Shown: one piece after another, positions 6,896 through 15,983 of the stretch
Layout of the letters: each line of letters starts with the position of its first letter
Position numbering within the stretch: the stretch's first letter is position 1
Assembly (NCBI RefSeq): GCF_900107605.1
Contig: NZ_FNQJ01000010.1
Coordinates: forward strand, 1-64,000
DNA: 64,000 bases
Origin: Acidovorax soli
Lineage (GTDB): Bacteria; Pseudomonadota; Gammaproteobacteria; Burkholderiales; Burkholderiaceae_C
Direction: 5' to 3'
The notes under the pieces: model-generated
Databases searched by the model: none
What the model was told of the DNA's origin: nothing
The model's input: the letters and a program-made list of their open reading frames with translations, nothing else
Program-made: the position numbers and the translations under genes

Positions 6896-8431
6896 TCAGA
6901 TGTCAGTGGGCTGCCAGCGGTGCGGCAAGAGCTCGTCGATACGGCTGGCCTTGTGCGTGGGCAGCCTTGTGAGCACGTCCTGGAGGTAGGCATAGGGGTC
7001 ATGCCCGTTCATGCGCGCCGACTGCACCAGGCTCATCACCGCCGCCGCCCGCTGGCCCGCGCGCAGGCTGCCGGCGAACAGCCAATTGGCTCTGCCAATG
7101 GCAATGGGCCGGATCTGGTTCTCGATCCAGTTGTTGTCCACGGGCAGTTGCCCGTCATCGACGAAGCGTGTCAACGCCGTCCAGCGCCTGAGGCTGTAAT
7201 CCAGGGCCTTGGCCGTTGCTGAGCTATCGGGCAGTTTCTGCCGCTGCAATGTCATCCACTGGTGCAACGCATCCAGGATCGGCTTGGTGTGCTGCTGACG
7301 AATGGCTTTGCGTTGATCGGCGTTCAGTTCCTTGACCTCGCGCTCGATGTCATAGACCTTGGCGAATTGCTCCAGCGCGAACCCGGCAAGCTGGCTTTTG
7401 TTCGCCGCATGGAGGTCAAAGAGTTTGCGCCGGGCATGCGCCAGGCAGCCCACCTCGGTCACGCCACTGGCAATCAGGGCCTTGTAGCCGGCGAAGTCGT
7501 CGCAAACCAGTGCCCCCTTCCAGTCGCCCAGGAAGTTGCGGGCATGCTCGCCAGCCCTGGACTCGCAGAAGTCATACACCACGGCTTTCATGTCTTCGAA
7601 CGCCCCTGGCGCGTAGGCCCACAGGTAGGCGCGATGCGTCGCTCCCTTGCCAGGTTTGAGCATTTGCACTGGCGTCTCGTCGGCGTGCAGCACACGGTGG
7701 CCGAGTATTTCCGCCTTGAGCGCATCGACTAGCGGCTGCAGCCGCACGCCGCAGGTGCCTACCCACTGCGCCAGAGTCGAGCGAGGAATGGCCAGACCGG
7801 CGCGCGCAAAGATGCTTTCCTGACGGTACAGCGGCAAGTGGTCCGCGTATTTGGCCACCAGCACCTGGGCCAGCAGGCCGGTGGTGGGGATGCCTTTGTC
7901 GATCACATGCGCTTCAACCGGCGCCTGGGTGATGGTCTCGCATTGGGCGCAGGCCCACTTGCCACGGATGTGACGCTCCACCGTGAACACGCCGGGCACA
8001 TAGTCGAGCTTTTCGGCCACGTCTTCGCCGATGCGTTTCATCTGACAGCCGCACTGGCAGGTGGTCGAATCGGGCTCGTGGCGGATCTCGCGGCGCGGCA
8101 GATTGGCCGGCAGCGGCTGGCGTTTGGGCTGTTGTTTGGCTTGCGGGGCAGCGGCCGCAGGCTGCAGCTGCTCGATCTCCAAGCAGACAGCCGCCAAGTC
8201 GGCCTCGATCTCGTCTTCGAGCAAGCTGCGCTGCTCGGCGTTGAAGCGCTCGGACTGTGCGGCGAACTTCATGCGTTTCAAGAGCGCATTCTCGTGGGTG
8301 AGCTTGGCGTTGAGCGCCTGGCTGTGGCGTAGTTCTGTGAGCAGCCGCGTGGTCATCTCGCGCAGCTGCTCGGCGCTCAGATCATCCAGGAATTGCGGCT
8401 GCATCAACATGACAGGCAGTGTGCCAAGCAT
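6896..8431 (-). CDS. tnpC: IS66 TnpC transposase
   Basis: The 511-residue protein has an N-terminal leucine-rich coiled coil (residues about 15-70) and a zinc-binding segment with CQCGC and CAQC. A DDE catalytic core follows, with [21 protein letters not shown] and the late Glu in [15 protein letters not shown]. The C-terminal extension ends before PTDI. The length is normal for the family and no frameshift is seen, so this protein looks intact. Confidence 0.93.
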   Translation of the reverse strand: MLGTLPVMLMQPQFLDDLSAEQLREMTTRLLTELRHSQALNAKLTHENALLKRMKFAAQSERFNAEQRSLLEDEIEADLAAVCLEIEQLQPAAAAPQAKQQPKRQPLPANLPRREIRHEPDSTTCQCGCQMKRIGEDVAEKLDYVPGVFTVERHIRGKWACAQCETITQAPVEAHVIDKGIPTTGLLAQVLVAKYADHLPLYRQESIFARAGLAIPRSTLAQWVGTCGVRLQPLVDALKAEILGHRVLHADETPVQMLKPGKGATHRAYLWAYAPGAFEDMKAVVYDFCESRAGEHARNFLGDWKGALVCDDFAGYKALIASGVTEVGCLAHARRKLFDLHAANKSQLAGFALEQFAKVYDIEREVKELNADQRKAIRQQHTKPILDALHQWMTLQRQKLPDSSATAKALDYSLRRWTALTRFVDDGQLPVDNNWIENQIRPIAIGRANWLFAGSLRAGQRAAAVMSLVQSARMNGHDPYAYLQDVLTRLPTHKASRIDELLPHRWQPTDI

Positions 8432-8475
8432 GGCACTGCGCTGCCATGCGCAGATCCACCGATTGCGCGCCGGCT

Positions 8476-8808
8476 TCAGACCATGGTGATAATGCCGGCG
8501 TTTCCCATGCGTTGCCAGGGTAGGCCCAGCACCAGGGCGTCAAGCTGGACAGGCTCCAACTGCCACTGCTCATCGCCTGGCGCCGGCCAGACGAACTTGC
8601 CCTGGTGCAGGCGGCGAGCGGCCAGCCAGATGCCTATGCCGTCGTGCACCAGCACCTTGATGCGGTTGGCGCGTCTGTTGGCGAACAGGTAGGCATGGTG
8701 AGGGTGGGCGGCGCCGAAGACGGCGACTACGCGGGCCAGCGCCGTGTCGGTGCCGGCGCGCATGTCCAGCGGGGCCGTGGCAAGCCAGGCAGCGTCGATA
8801 CGGATCAT
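8476..8808 (-). CDS. tnpB: IS66 accessory protein TnpB
   Basis: The 110-residue protein begins MIRIDAAWLATAPLDMRAG and contains AYLFANRRANRIKVLVHDGIG, the signature of the IS66 Orf2 family. Its ATG overlaps the tnpA stop in an ATGA (8805-8808), which indicates translational coupling. Its exact biochemical role in transposition is not known. Confidence 0.9.
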   Translation of the reverse strand: MIRIDAAWLATAPLDMRAGTDTALARVVAVFGAAHPHHAYLFANRRANRIKVLVHDGIGIWLAARRLHQGKFVWPAPGDEQWQLEPVQLDALVLGLPWQRMGNAGIITMV

Positions 8809-9353
8809 TGCCGCAGCACCTGCAACAAACCCTGCAATGCGCGGGAACACTCGCCAGCAGCGGCCAGCGGCCAATTGACCGTCACGAGGGTGCCGTGATG
8901 ACAGCACTCGATGCGGATGTCTGATGAGCAAGCTGCCGATGCAGCACTTGGGGCAGCTTGTACACCCGCTGCCTGAGGCCCCATCACCGGCGAGCCCAGC
9001 GCCACCGCGATGAAGGCGGGCACGGGGTTGGACGGCACCGGATGAGCCTGATGCGCTGGGGCACAAACAGCCTGTGCATTGGCCATTGGCTCAGCCGCTG
9101 CATCGGCGCAGTGTGGGGCGATGCCGGACGCATCAGCATGCGCGGTATCGCAGGCGCTCTGGTGCTGGCCCAGACGATGCTCCTTGAGCCAGCGATGCAG
9201 CACGTTGGCATTCATGCCATGTTCACGCGCTGTGGCGGCAATTGATGCGCCGGGCTGCTGGCACGCAGCGATCAGTTCAGCCTTGAATTGCGCGCTGTAG
9301 ACCCGGCGCGTGCGGGGGACACAGGAGCGCGAATGGGGAATCTCTTGAGACAT
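8805..9353 (-). CDS. tnpA: IS66 accessory protein TnpA (HTH)
   Basis: The 182-residue protein carries an N-terminal HTH: RRVYSAQFKAELIAACQQ, then SIAATAREHGMNANVLHRW, like the IS3 OrfA/transposase-8 helix-turn-helix. Such proteins bind the element ends. I chose MSQEIPH as start; three more residues are possible upstream. It is the first gene of the tnpABC operon. Confidence 0.88.
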   Translation of the reverse strand: MSQEIPHSRSCVPRTRRVYSAQFKAELIAACQQPGASIAATAREHGMNANVLHRWLKEHRLGQHQSACDTAHADASGIAPHCADAAAEPMANAQAVCAPAHQAHPVPSNPVPAFIAVALGSPVMGPQAAGVQAAPSAASAACSSDIRIECCHHGTLVTVNWPLAAAGECSRALQGLLQVLRQ

Positions 9354-9398
9354 GGTGTGCACGATGGTTTACGTGGACACGATGGTGCTTGCAATTGC

Positions 9399-10232
9399 TC
9401 ATTCGGGGTAGATGGGTTGGCCGGACGGATACGATAAGTCTACATCTGGCGCGTCTCCTTTCTGTGTTTTTGTCTTGCCAACCTTGCGTGCCGGTTTGAC
9501 TTGCGCAATGGAATTCTTGAACCTCCAACTGTCATTGCCAGTCTCCACGATGTGGCAGTGATGGGTCAGTCGATCCAGTAGTGCTGTTGTCATCTTTGCA
9601 TCGCCAAACACGCTGGCCCATTCCGAGAAGCTCAGGTTGGTGGTGATCACCACGCTAGTTCGCTCGTAGAGTTTGGACAGCAGATGGAACAGCAGGGCAC
9701 CACCGGACTGCGTGAATGGCAGATAGCCCATTTCATCCAGGATCACCATGTCCACGTACATCAGTCGGTAGGCCAGTTGTCCTGACTTCCCCTGCGCCTT
9801 CTCCAGTTCTAGGGCGTTGACCAACTCGACCGTGGAGAAGAACCGCACCCGCTTGCCATGGCTGCGTATCGCTGCAACCCCAAGACTGGTAGCCAGGTGT
9901 GTCTTGCCAGTACCGGGTCCGCCAATAAACACTACGTTGTGCGCCGACTCCAGGAACTTCATCTGGTGCAGTTCGTGTACCAAGGCCTCATCCACATGGG
10001 CCTGGGTGAAGTCGAACCCAGCCAGATCACGATGCGACTGGAAGCGCGCCACCCGCATCTGGTAGGCCATAGATCGCACCTCACGCTGTGCAGATTCCGC
10101 CTTGAGCAACTGGTGTAGCACCGTTTCATGGTCCAGCGTCTTGATGCGTGCGGTACCCAGCACCTCCGGCCATGCGCTGGCCATGCCATGCAAGCTTAAG
10201 GACTTCAGAGCGGCAACGATGTCATTGGACAT
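9399..10232 (-). CDS. istB: IS21 helper ATPase IstB
   Basis: The 277-residue protein is an AAA+ ATPase of the IstB/DnaC type with Walker [12 protein letters not shown] near residue 110 and Walker [12 protein letters not shown] near residue 170. It would assemble on target DNA and activate the transposase. The start overlaps the end of istA by 11 bp. The catalytic core is complete; only the IS terminus beyond the gene is lost. Confidence 0.92.
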   Translation of the reverse strand: MSNDIVAALKSLSLHGMASAWPEVLGTARIKTLDHETVLHQLLKAESAQREVRSMAYQMRVARFQSHRDLAGFDFTQAHVDEALVHELHQMKFLESAHNVVFIGGPGTGKTHLATSLGVAAIRSHGKRVRFFSTVELVNALELEKAQGKSGQLAYRLMYVDMVILDEMGYLPFTQSGGALLFHLLSKLYERTSVVITTNLSFSEWASVFGDAKMTTALLDRLTHHCHIVETGNDSWRFKNSIAQVKPARKVGKTKTQKGDAPDVDLSYPSGQPIYPE

Positions 10233-11745
10233 GGCTGACCTCCTGGGTGCGCAGACTGTCGTAACGCGAGACGTTGGCCAGGGGCGGTGTCTGCAATGTC
10301 AGCGGCGTATCAATTTGAAGCACTGCCAACGGGCGTGCGCCATCCTTGAGCCGGGCCAGCGTGTTGATGACATGTTCGGCGCTCGCACGTCCTCCTTCCA
10401 GAGCAATCTCGATGGCCACCATAACAGTGTCCAGGCCATGCAGTGGGATGGCACTGAGCACCTGCGCCATCACGCGGTCCCCTCCCGCATTCTTGAGCAA
10501 CTGCCGTTGCAACTCCTGAAGAGGCTCGGGCATGGTCTTGAAGGGGGCGCCGTTGCGCAGCGCTCCGGGCTTGCGCTCAATCAGGCTGATGTAGTGCTGC
10601 CAGTCATAAAAGGTCTGGTCACGCTCGAAGCTGCGCACTAGATCGACCACCTCACCGTGGTTGTCCACCACACGCAGAAATTCTGGATAGGCCCGCACAC
10701 TCACGACAGTGTTCACCCATTCGCATGGCACGCTGTAGCGGTTGCGCTGGAAGTGAATCAGTGCCGTGGAGGTTACGCGTAAGGGCTGCTCCACGTAGCC
10801 ATCAAATGCTTTGGGCAAAGCCATCAGGCGGCTACGCTCATCCTGCATGACGTCGGCCACCGTGAGTTCCGGCCAGTCCGGGTGGCTAAGTTCTGCCCAA
10901 CTGTCCTGGCAGGCCCGCAGCAACCAGGCATTGAGTTCTGCAAGACTATTCCAGCGTTTCTCGGCAGCTTCCCGCCAGATGTGGCGGCGCCGGTCCTGGA
11001 CATTCTTCTCCACACGCCCCTTCTCCCAACCCGCTGCGCGGTTGCAGAACTCGGCCTCGAACAGGTAGTGCCCCGTCATTGATTCAAACCGGGCATTGAC
11101 GCTACGCTCCTTGCCTTTGCCCACCTTGTCCACGGCCGTGCGCATGTTGTCGTAGATGCCACGCTTGGGAACACCACCAAACACTTCAAAGGCCTTGGTG
11201 TGCGCGTCAAACAGCATTTCGTGGGATTGGGTGAAGTACGCCACCAGTACGAATGCCCGACTGGCCGCCAGCTTGGTGTGGGCCACTTCCAGGCGCCGGC
11301 GCAAGCCAGCAATCACCACGTATTCACAGCTCCAGTCAAACTGGAATGCCTCACCGAGCTCAAAGCTCAGCGGCACAAACCCGGCATTGCGCGGGGCGTT
11401 CGCCTGCTCCTGTTTCCAGTTGCTGCAAAAGCCGTAGACCAGATTCTTGCTTCCCGTAAAGCCCATGGCCCGGATGGCCTCGAAGTACGCCCGCACACTG
11501 CGGCGCTCACGCTTGCCACGGTAACTGTCGGTCTTGAGCCAGCTTGCCAATTGCTCCCGGTACGGATCCAGCAGGCTTGGCGCCGGGGCACGCCGCGGGT
11601 AGCGTGGTTCCACCATCTGTGGCTCATTCAACCACTTGGCTGCCGTGTTTCTGGAAATGCGCAGCCGCCTGGCCGCTTCACGCACGGATACGTTCTCACG
11701 TAACACCATGCGCCTGAGTTTGCTGAGGGTTCCCACGTCTATCAC
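10222..11745 (-). CDS. istA: IS21 transposase IstA
   Basis: The 507-residue protein has an N-terminal HTH ([20 protein letters not shown]) and a DDE core with [20 protein letters not shown] and the Glu in [14 protein letters not shown]-terminal beta-barrel region follows. Translation starts from GTG in the context GTGATAGACGTG preceded by AGGAG. It works with IstB in cut-and-paste or circle transposition. Confidence 0.92.
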   Translation of the reverse strand: MIDVGTLSKLRRMVLRENVSVREAARRLRISRNTAAKWLNEPQMVEPRYPRRAPAPSLLDPYREQLASWLKTDSYRGKRERRSVRAYFEAIRAMGFTGSKNLVYGFCSNWKQEQANAPRNAGFVPLSFELGEAFQFDWSCEYVVIAGLRRRLEVAHTKLAASRAFVLVAYFTQSHEMLFDAHTKAFEVFGGVPKRGIYDNMRTAVDKVGKGKERSVNARFESMTGHYLFEAEFCNRAAGWEKGRVEKNVQDRRRHIWREAAEKRWNSLAELNAWLLRACQDSWAELSHPDWPELTVADVMQDERSRLMALPKAFDGYVEQPLRVTSTALIHFQRNRYSVPCEWVNTVVSVRAYPEFLRVVDNHGEVVDLVRSFERDQTFYDWQHYISLIERKPGALRNGAPFKTMPEPLQELQRQLLKNAGGDRVMAQVLSAIPLHGLDTVMVAIEIALEGGRASAEHVINTLARLKDGARPLAVLQIDTPLTLQTPPLANVSRYDSLRTQEVSHVQ

Positions 11746-11851
11746 TCCTATGTACCCCTGCTTAAAAATGAAGCAAGGATTGTGGATAACGTGGCTCAGT
11801 TTCCGACTGGAATTCCTATTTTTTTGGCCCAGATTTCATTTGGAATCAACA

Positions 11852-12724
11852 AACCGGGAGAAGACACTGCTGATTGACGCTCTCAGGGAGCACTATGGCT
11901 TGCCAGAACTCCTTGCACAGTTGGGTCTCGCGCGTAGCTCGTACTTCTACCATCGGGCTCGCGCTGCGGTGGGCGATAAGTACCTCTCAGCGCGGCGAGC
12001 GATCACCGACATCTTTGAGTCGAACCACCGCTGCTACGGCTACCGCAGGCTGCAGGCCTCGCTGACCAGGCAAGACGTCACAATCTCCGAGAAAGTGGTG
12101 CAGCGCCTGATGAAGCAGGAGAGCCTGGTGGTTGCCAAGCCCAAGCGGCGCAGGTACGCGTCTTACCTTGGCGAGATCAGCCCGGCACCGGAGAACATCA
12201 TCAACCGCGACTTCCAGGCCGCGGCCCCCAATGAGAAATGGCTCACGGATATCACGGAGTTCCAGATCCCGGCGGGCAAGGTCTACCTGTCGCCGATCAT
12301 CGATTGCTTCGACGGCATGGTTGTCAGCTGGACCATTGGCACGAGCCCGGACGCTGAGCTGGTCAACACAATGCTGGATGCAGCCATCGAGACAGTGACG
12401 GAAACCAGCGACCGACCAGTAGTCCACTCCGACCGCGGGGGCCACTACCGTTGGCCAGGCTGGCTATCGAGAATGAGCGAGGCGAACCTCACCCGCTCGA
12501 TGTCTCGCAAGGCCTGCTCTCCTGACAACGCAGCCTGCGAAGGATTCTTCGGTCGGCTGAAGAACGAGCTGTTCTATCCTCGGGACTGGAAGAGCGTCAC
12601 CATTGAGCAGTTCATTGAGGTGGTCGACTCGTACATCCGCTGGTACAACGAGAAGCGGATCAAGATCTCCCTTGGCGCTCTTAGCCCCATCGAATACCGG
12701 GAGAGCCTTGGACTTGCGGCATAA
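11852..12724 (+). pseudogene. IS3 transposase OrfB, 5'-truncated
   Basis: The native frame begins at NREKTLLIDALREHYG and continues through the HTH_21 region (SNHRCYGYRRLQ) into an rve integrase core. The catalytic residues are D in WLTDITEFQ, D in VVHSDRGGHY and E in NAACEGFFGRLKNE. Codons before 11852 belong to IS21. Without orfA and the frameshift fusion product, it should not transpose. Confidence 0.88.
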
Positions 12725-12754
12725 AACCAGTCCAAGTTTTTATCCGCACCCCCA
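11852..12754 (+). mobile_element. IS3-family remnant (IS150-like), 5' part missing
   Basis: The remnant starts directly at the end of IS21 element 1 and carries most of orfB but no orfA. Its right end reads TCCAAGTTTTTATCCGCACCCCCA, typical of an IS3-family terminus, and is followed at once by a relaxase fragment. The left inverted repeat is gone. Confidence 0.8.
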
Positions 12755-12914
12755 GACTGTCAATTTTCGGTCGGCGGCAACATGCATGGGATTCAGCCTG
12801 GTGCCGTGGAAGCCAGTGATCGAGCAGCGGCTGGGACAGCAGCTCGCCGCGACGGTGCGCGGCGGCGGGGTGTCATGGGAAATTGGACGGCGGCCTGGGC
12901 TGTCCCGAGGTTAG
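12755..12914 (+). pseudogene. Relaxase (DUF3363/VirD2-type) C-terminal fragment
   Basis: The frame reads MGFSLVPWKPVIEQRLGQQL followed by a basic end with VSWEIGRRPGLSRG and a stop. This matches the usual tail of DUF3363 relaxases (pattern F-V-PW-R-P-x-x-E-x-x-LG then G-x-x-W-x-x-GR-x-x-GL). Only about 50 residues remain after the IS3 end. It suggests that a conjugative or mobilisable element once stood here. Confidence 0.6.
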
Positions 12915-12981
12915 TCAGGCCGACGTCAACAATCCCACAGAATGGATTCCAAGCAATTTTCCGCACCCCAAACGTGGGCAA

Positions 12982-13332
12982 TCAACCCGGGTAGTAGAGA
13001 CGCAGACGCGCGTCGCGTTCGGCAGGTGACTCGTTCCGCAACTCGTTGACTACTTGCTCACGCGTCTTGCCTGGACCTGCCGCATCAGGTGTGCGGATAG
13101 GGTAGTTGCTTTCGCCGTAAGAAAGGAGGCCTTGCTGCATAGCTGCCTTGGTTTCTGCGATGACTTGCTCTCGCGTCTTCTCGCTCTTGAAATGTTCCGG
13201 GTGAACGATGAAGCCCTTTTCGTTGTTGGCGGGATGCTCGTACGCTGCCGAAGCCATCCCTGGAAGGCCCAGGGTAACCACTGCGGCCGCGGCGGCAATC
13301 ATGGAAGAAAGGGAGAGGCGTTTTTGGATCAT
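12982..13332 (-). CDS. DUF4148 exported protein
   Basis: The 116-residue protein has a signal peptide (MIQKRLSLSSMIAAAAAVV, cleavage near ASA at residue 29). The mature part holds two copies of a KTREQV motif, at about residues 53 and 94, the second followed by NELRNESPAERDAR. This is the DUF4148 family, common in Burkholderiales and periplasmic by prediction. It lies downstream of a metal-type two-component system on the same strand, though 420 bp away, and may belong to its response. The biochemical function is unknown. Confidence 0.8.
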   Translation of the reverse strand: MIQKRLSLSSMIAAAAAVVTLGLPGMASAAYEHPANNEKGFIVHPEHFKSEKTREQVIAETKAAMQQGLLSYGESNYPIRTPDAAGPGKTREQVVNELRNESPAERDARLRLYYPG

Positions 13333-13752
13333 GGTTGAAGCTCCTAGCGATAGTGAATAAAACTTGCATCTCTCATGCCTTGCTTGGGCGTTGAGGAGAT
13401 GTGTTCATCGTAGGGAGCGCACCCCAACAGAATCTAGACAGCCCGATGATATTTTTGTCAGGGAGCGGCGCGAACTGGAGCGCGATTTGGTGGACCTGCG
13501 CGGGGGGGCCAATGCGGAGGATGTAGGACCGACCACACGAGTAGACAGAAGTCACCAGCGGATCGGCGCGAACCTGCCGAAAGTGCCTTCTGGTTTGTCA
13601 TCGTTGCGATGCTGATATCTGGTGCCGTTTTGTTCCTCTGGTGGGAGGAGCAGCATCCGAGGCTCAACCCCGCCATCTAACGCTCTCGCCATATGACAGA
13701 CTTCTTGACGTCCTGATCCATTGCATCACGAGATGCCACTCTATAACCGACA
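13333..13752. other. Intergenic stretch with a possible gene remnant
   Basis: No intact gene is visible between the DUF4148 gene and the sensor kinase gene. On the plus strand a frame ending at 13680 reads FWFVIVAMLISGAVLFLWW then a short polar tail. That looks like the membrane-anchored end of a lost protein. A promoter for the DUF4148 gene should lie near 13340-13420. Confidence 0.3.
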
Positions 13753-15087
13753 TTACTGGGCGCGGATCTCCACTCCCACACTTGTCACCCCGCACTCTGA
13801 CCATGCGACTGGCTTGCCATGGTGCATGCGGGCGATCGCACCGACGATGGCCAAGCCTAGGCCATGGTTGCTTTGCCCATGGCTGCGAGCGGGATCGGCG
13901 CGAAAGAATCGATCGAAAAAATGGGGAAGTATTTCCGGATCAATGGTATCGCCGCAATTGGTGACGGTGATGAGCACGCGGTCCTCGCCAATGGTCTTGA
14001 AACCAACCTGAACGATCGAACCCTCTCTCGCGTACTGCGTGGCGTTTCCCAGCAAGTTTGACAACGCACGACGCAGCAGTGGTGAGTCGAAGGCACCTTG
14101 CGCGTCACCAACCACTTCGGCCGTGAGTCTTGCCTCGGCCAGAGACGCCTCGTGGTAGTCCAACACGTCTGCAGCTACAGACGCAAGGCTTGGTACTGGT
14201 GCGCGGCGTGCACCCACGCCTCGATCCGCCTGGGACAGAAACAACATGTCCTTGACGATGCCGGTCAGGCGATGCAGTTCCTCTAGATTAGATGCAATGA
14301 CCTCCTGCATGTCAGCTTGGTGGAGGTGCCTGAGTGCCAGTTCATTGTTGGCAATCAGCGTGGCCAACGGCGTGCACAACTCGTGCGCCACATCTGCGTT
14401 GAAGCCCCCCATCTGCGAATATGCCTTCTCTATGCGTGCCAGAAGCGCATTGAACTGGTCGATCAGTGGCACGAGTTCAAGGGGTTGCTCCCCGCCATCG
14501 AGCCGCTGATGCAGGCTGCCCGCAGACAGTGCGCGTGTTTGACTGGCCAGCCTTCGCACCGGCGCCAGCCCGAGGTTGACCAGAGAAACCCCCCCAAGCG
14601 AAACCACGATCGCGCCTCCGATCGCAGCTACGAGCAAAGTGACTGCGAGCCGATGCAGCAATTGGTTGTCAGTTTGTATGTCCAGCGACAGTTGCACGCG
14701 CAATACCCTTGACGCCAAGCCATCGACTCGCTCTACCTCGAATTGCCGATGGCGCAGCACCGTATGCGCGTTCTGATTCCGAGTGTGTATGAAAAGCACG
14801 ACTCCGTCGGACTGCAATACTTCAAGTGAAAGATCTCCGTGCCCTACCAGAAAGTCGTCGAGCTTGTGAGTAAGGTCCTCCGCATCTCGGTGCTCCTTGC
14901 CACCCGCCAGAAGATGCCGGATGACGTTCTCCTTTTGCGCCAGCGTTTCCTCTTGGCGGTCGCGAAAGTTGAACTCCGTCACTAGGTAGACGGCCAGACA
15001 GACCAACCCCAATCCGGCAAAACTCTGCAGCGCCAGCCACCAGGATAGCCGCTGACGCAACGAGCGATGTTGGTCCAATACCTTCAT
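13753..15087 (-). CDS. Heavy-metal-type sensor histidine kinase (CusS-like)
   Basis: The 444-residue inner-membrane kinase has a transmembrane helix near residues 16-36 and a periplasmic sensor region. A second helix lies near residues 160-180 (VTLLVAAIGGAIVVSLGGV), followed by HAMP. The phospho-accepting H-box reads ADVAHELCTPLATL. HATPase_c shows SNLLGNATQYA and a terminal NHGLGLAIVGAIARMHHG. The Cys in HELCTPL replaces the common Arg. The ATG overlaps the end of the response-regulator gene by 4 bp, so the two are translated together. The domain type suggests copper, silver or another metal as signal, without proof. Confidence 0.88.
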   Translation of the reverse strand: MKVLDQHRSLRQRLSWWLALQSFAGLGLVCLAVYLVTEFNFRDRQEETLAQKENVIRHLLAGGKEHRDAEDLTHKLDDFLVGHGDLSLEVLQSDGVVLFIHTRNQNAHTVLRHRQFEVERVDGLASRVLRVQLSLDIQTDNQLLHRLAVTLLVAAIGGAIVVSLGGVSLVNLGLAPVRRLASQTRALSAGSLHQRLDGGEQPLELVPLIDQFNALLARIEKAYSQMGGFNADVAHELCTPLATLIANNELALRHLHQADMQEVIASNLEELHRLTGIVKDMLFLSQADRGVGARRAPVPSLASVAADVLDYHEASLAEARLTAEVVGDAQGAFDSPLLRRALSNLLGNATQYAREGSIVQVGFKTIGEDRVLITVTNCGDTIDPEILPHFFDRFFRADPARSHGQSNHGLGLAIVGAIARMHHGKPVAWSECGVTSVGVEIRAQ

Positions 15088-15770
15088 CCGTTGCGTTCTT
15101 CCATGATGTAGCCCATACCCCGGATAGTGTGAAGCAGCGCAGTGTTAAAGGGCTTATCTATTTTGCCTCGCAAGCGACGAATTGCGACCTCCACTACGTT
15201 GGTTTCGCTGTCGAAGTGCATGTCCCACACCTGCTCAGCAATCTCGGTGCGAGACAACACTTCGCTTTTCCTTCGCAGAAAGAGCGTGAGTAGCAGAAAC
15301 TCCTTGGCAGTCAGATCCAGCCGCTGACCGCCGCGGGATGCCTTGCGCCGCACTAGGTCGAGTTCGAGATCGGAAAGGCGCAGTTGTGTAGGCTCTACCG
15401 CATCGTGCGCTCCATGGGTACGCCTGAGCAGCACCTGAATACGTGCGTTCAGTTCCGAAAACGCGAAGGGTTTTACCAGGTAATCGTCCGCACCTGTTTG
15501 TAGTCCCAGCACCCGGTCCTCAACGCTGATCCGGGCCGTCAGCATCAAGACGGGTGTCTGTCTGGATTTCCGAAAAGCGGAGAGGAGGCTGAAGCCATCG
15601 ATCCCCGGGAGCATCGCGTCCAGCACCAGCAGGTCGTGCGCGCCTTCGAGCGCCATGTGCAAACCATCCACGCCGTTGTGGGCTACGTCCACCACGTAGC
15701 CAACCTCGCCGAGGCCCTTGCGAAGGTACTCGGCGAGTTTGACCTCGTCTTCAATGAGAAGAATTTTCAT
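15084..15770 (-). CDS. OmpR-family response regulator (CusR/CopR-like)
   Basis: The 228-residue protein has a receiver domain (MKILLIEDEVKLAEYLRKGL, phospho-Asp in LLVLDAMLPG near residue 51, Lys in YLVKPFAF) and a winged-helix Trans_reg_C domain ending in HTIRGMGYIMEE. It would bind promoters of metal-resistance genes when phosphorylated by the adjacent kinase. I start it at 15770; the frame stays open upstream, but that part comes from IS1071. The IS1071 end stands only 70 bp before the ATG, so the native promoter and any divergent efflux genes have probably been lost. Confidence 0.9.
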   Translation of the reverse strand: MKILLIEDEVKLAEYLRKGLGEVGYVVDVAHNGVDGLHMALEGAHDLLVLDAMLPGIDGFSLLSAFRKSRQTPVLMLTARISVEDRVLGLQTGADDYLVKPFAFSELNARIQVLLRRTHGAHDAVEPTQLRLSDLELDLVRRKASRGGQRLDLTAKEFLLLTLFLRRKSEVLSRTEIAEQVWDMHFDSETNVVEVAIRRLRGKIDKPFNTALLHTIRGMGYIMEERNG

Positions 15771-15840
15771 GGATCCATTTTCGAAGAATGAGGGGAACTC
15801 GTAGATTACGAATTTGTCATTTGGCTGTTGGCGCCTTGTC

Positions 15841-15943
15841 GGGGTCCCCTCGTTTTCAGTGCAATAACTGGCGGTACGCAAACCCAGCACTGGCGCGGGG
15901 GTGGTGTTGGTAGATCGTTGATTCTGTTGGCTTTCCTGTTCAC
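15841..15943 (+). repeat. IS1071 left terminal inverted repeat
   Basis: The first 103 bases are perfectly complementary to the right end (18942-19044); the match decays after that, in line with the roughly 110-bp repeats known for IS1071. Confidence 0.92.
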
Positions 15944-15983
15944 CTTCAAATCCGGGATTCGTGGCGTCAAACCGTGATCGGTT

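Larger units (their letters stand above)
6844..9372 (-). mobile_element. IS66-family element
   Basis: The element encodes tnpA, tnpB and tnpC on the minus strand. Its ends are imperfect inverted repeats starting GTAAGCGCACGG on the left and, read inwards from the right, GTAAACCATCGTGC. An IS66 insertion should be flanked by an 8-bp duplication, but the flanks here (TTCCGCTC and GTGGACAC) differ. Each flank belongs to a different broken IS, so the locus was rearranged after insertion. Confidence 0.85.
9373..11851 (-). mobile_element. IS21-family element 1, left end missing
   Basis: The element carries istA and istB on the minus strand. Its right end is at 11851, where the inward reading begins TGTTGATTCC. 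The other end, which should lie beyond the istB stop at 9399, is not present: only 26 bp separate istB from the IS66 end. To the right the element abuts the interior of an IS3 orfB gene. Confidence 0.8.

Noticed and set aside
15084-15890. Longer response regulator starting inside IS1071
   Set aside because: The first 40 codons of that frame read the IS1071 end and the adjacent spacer. The receiver domain begins exactly at the ATG at 15770.
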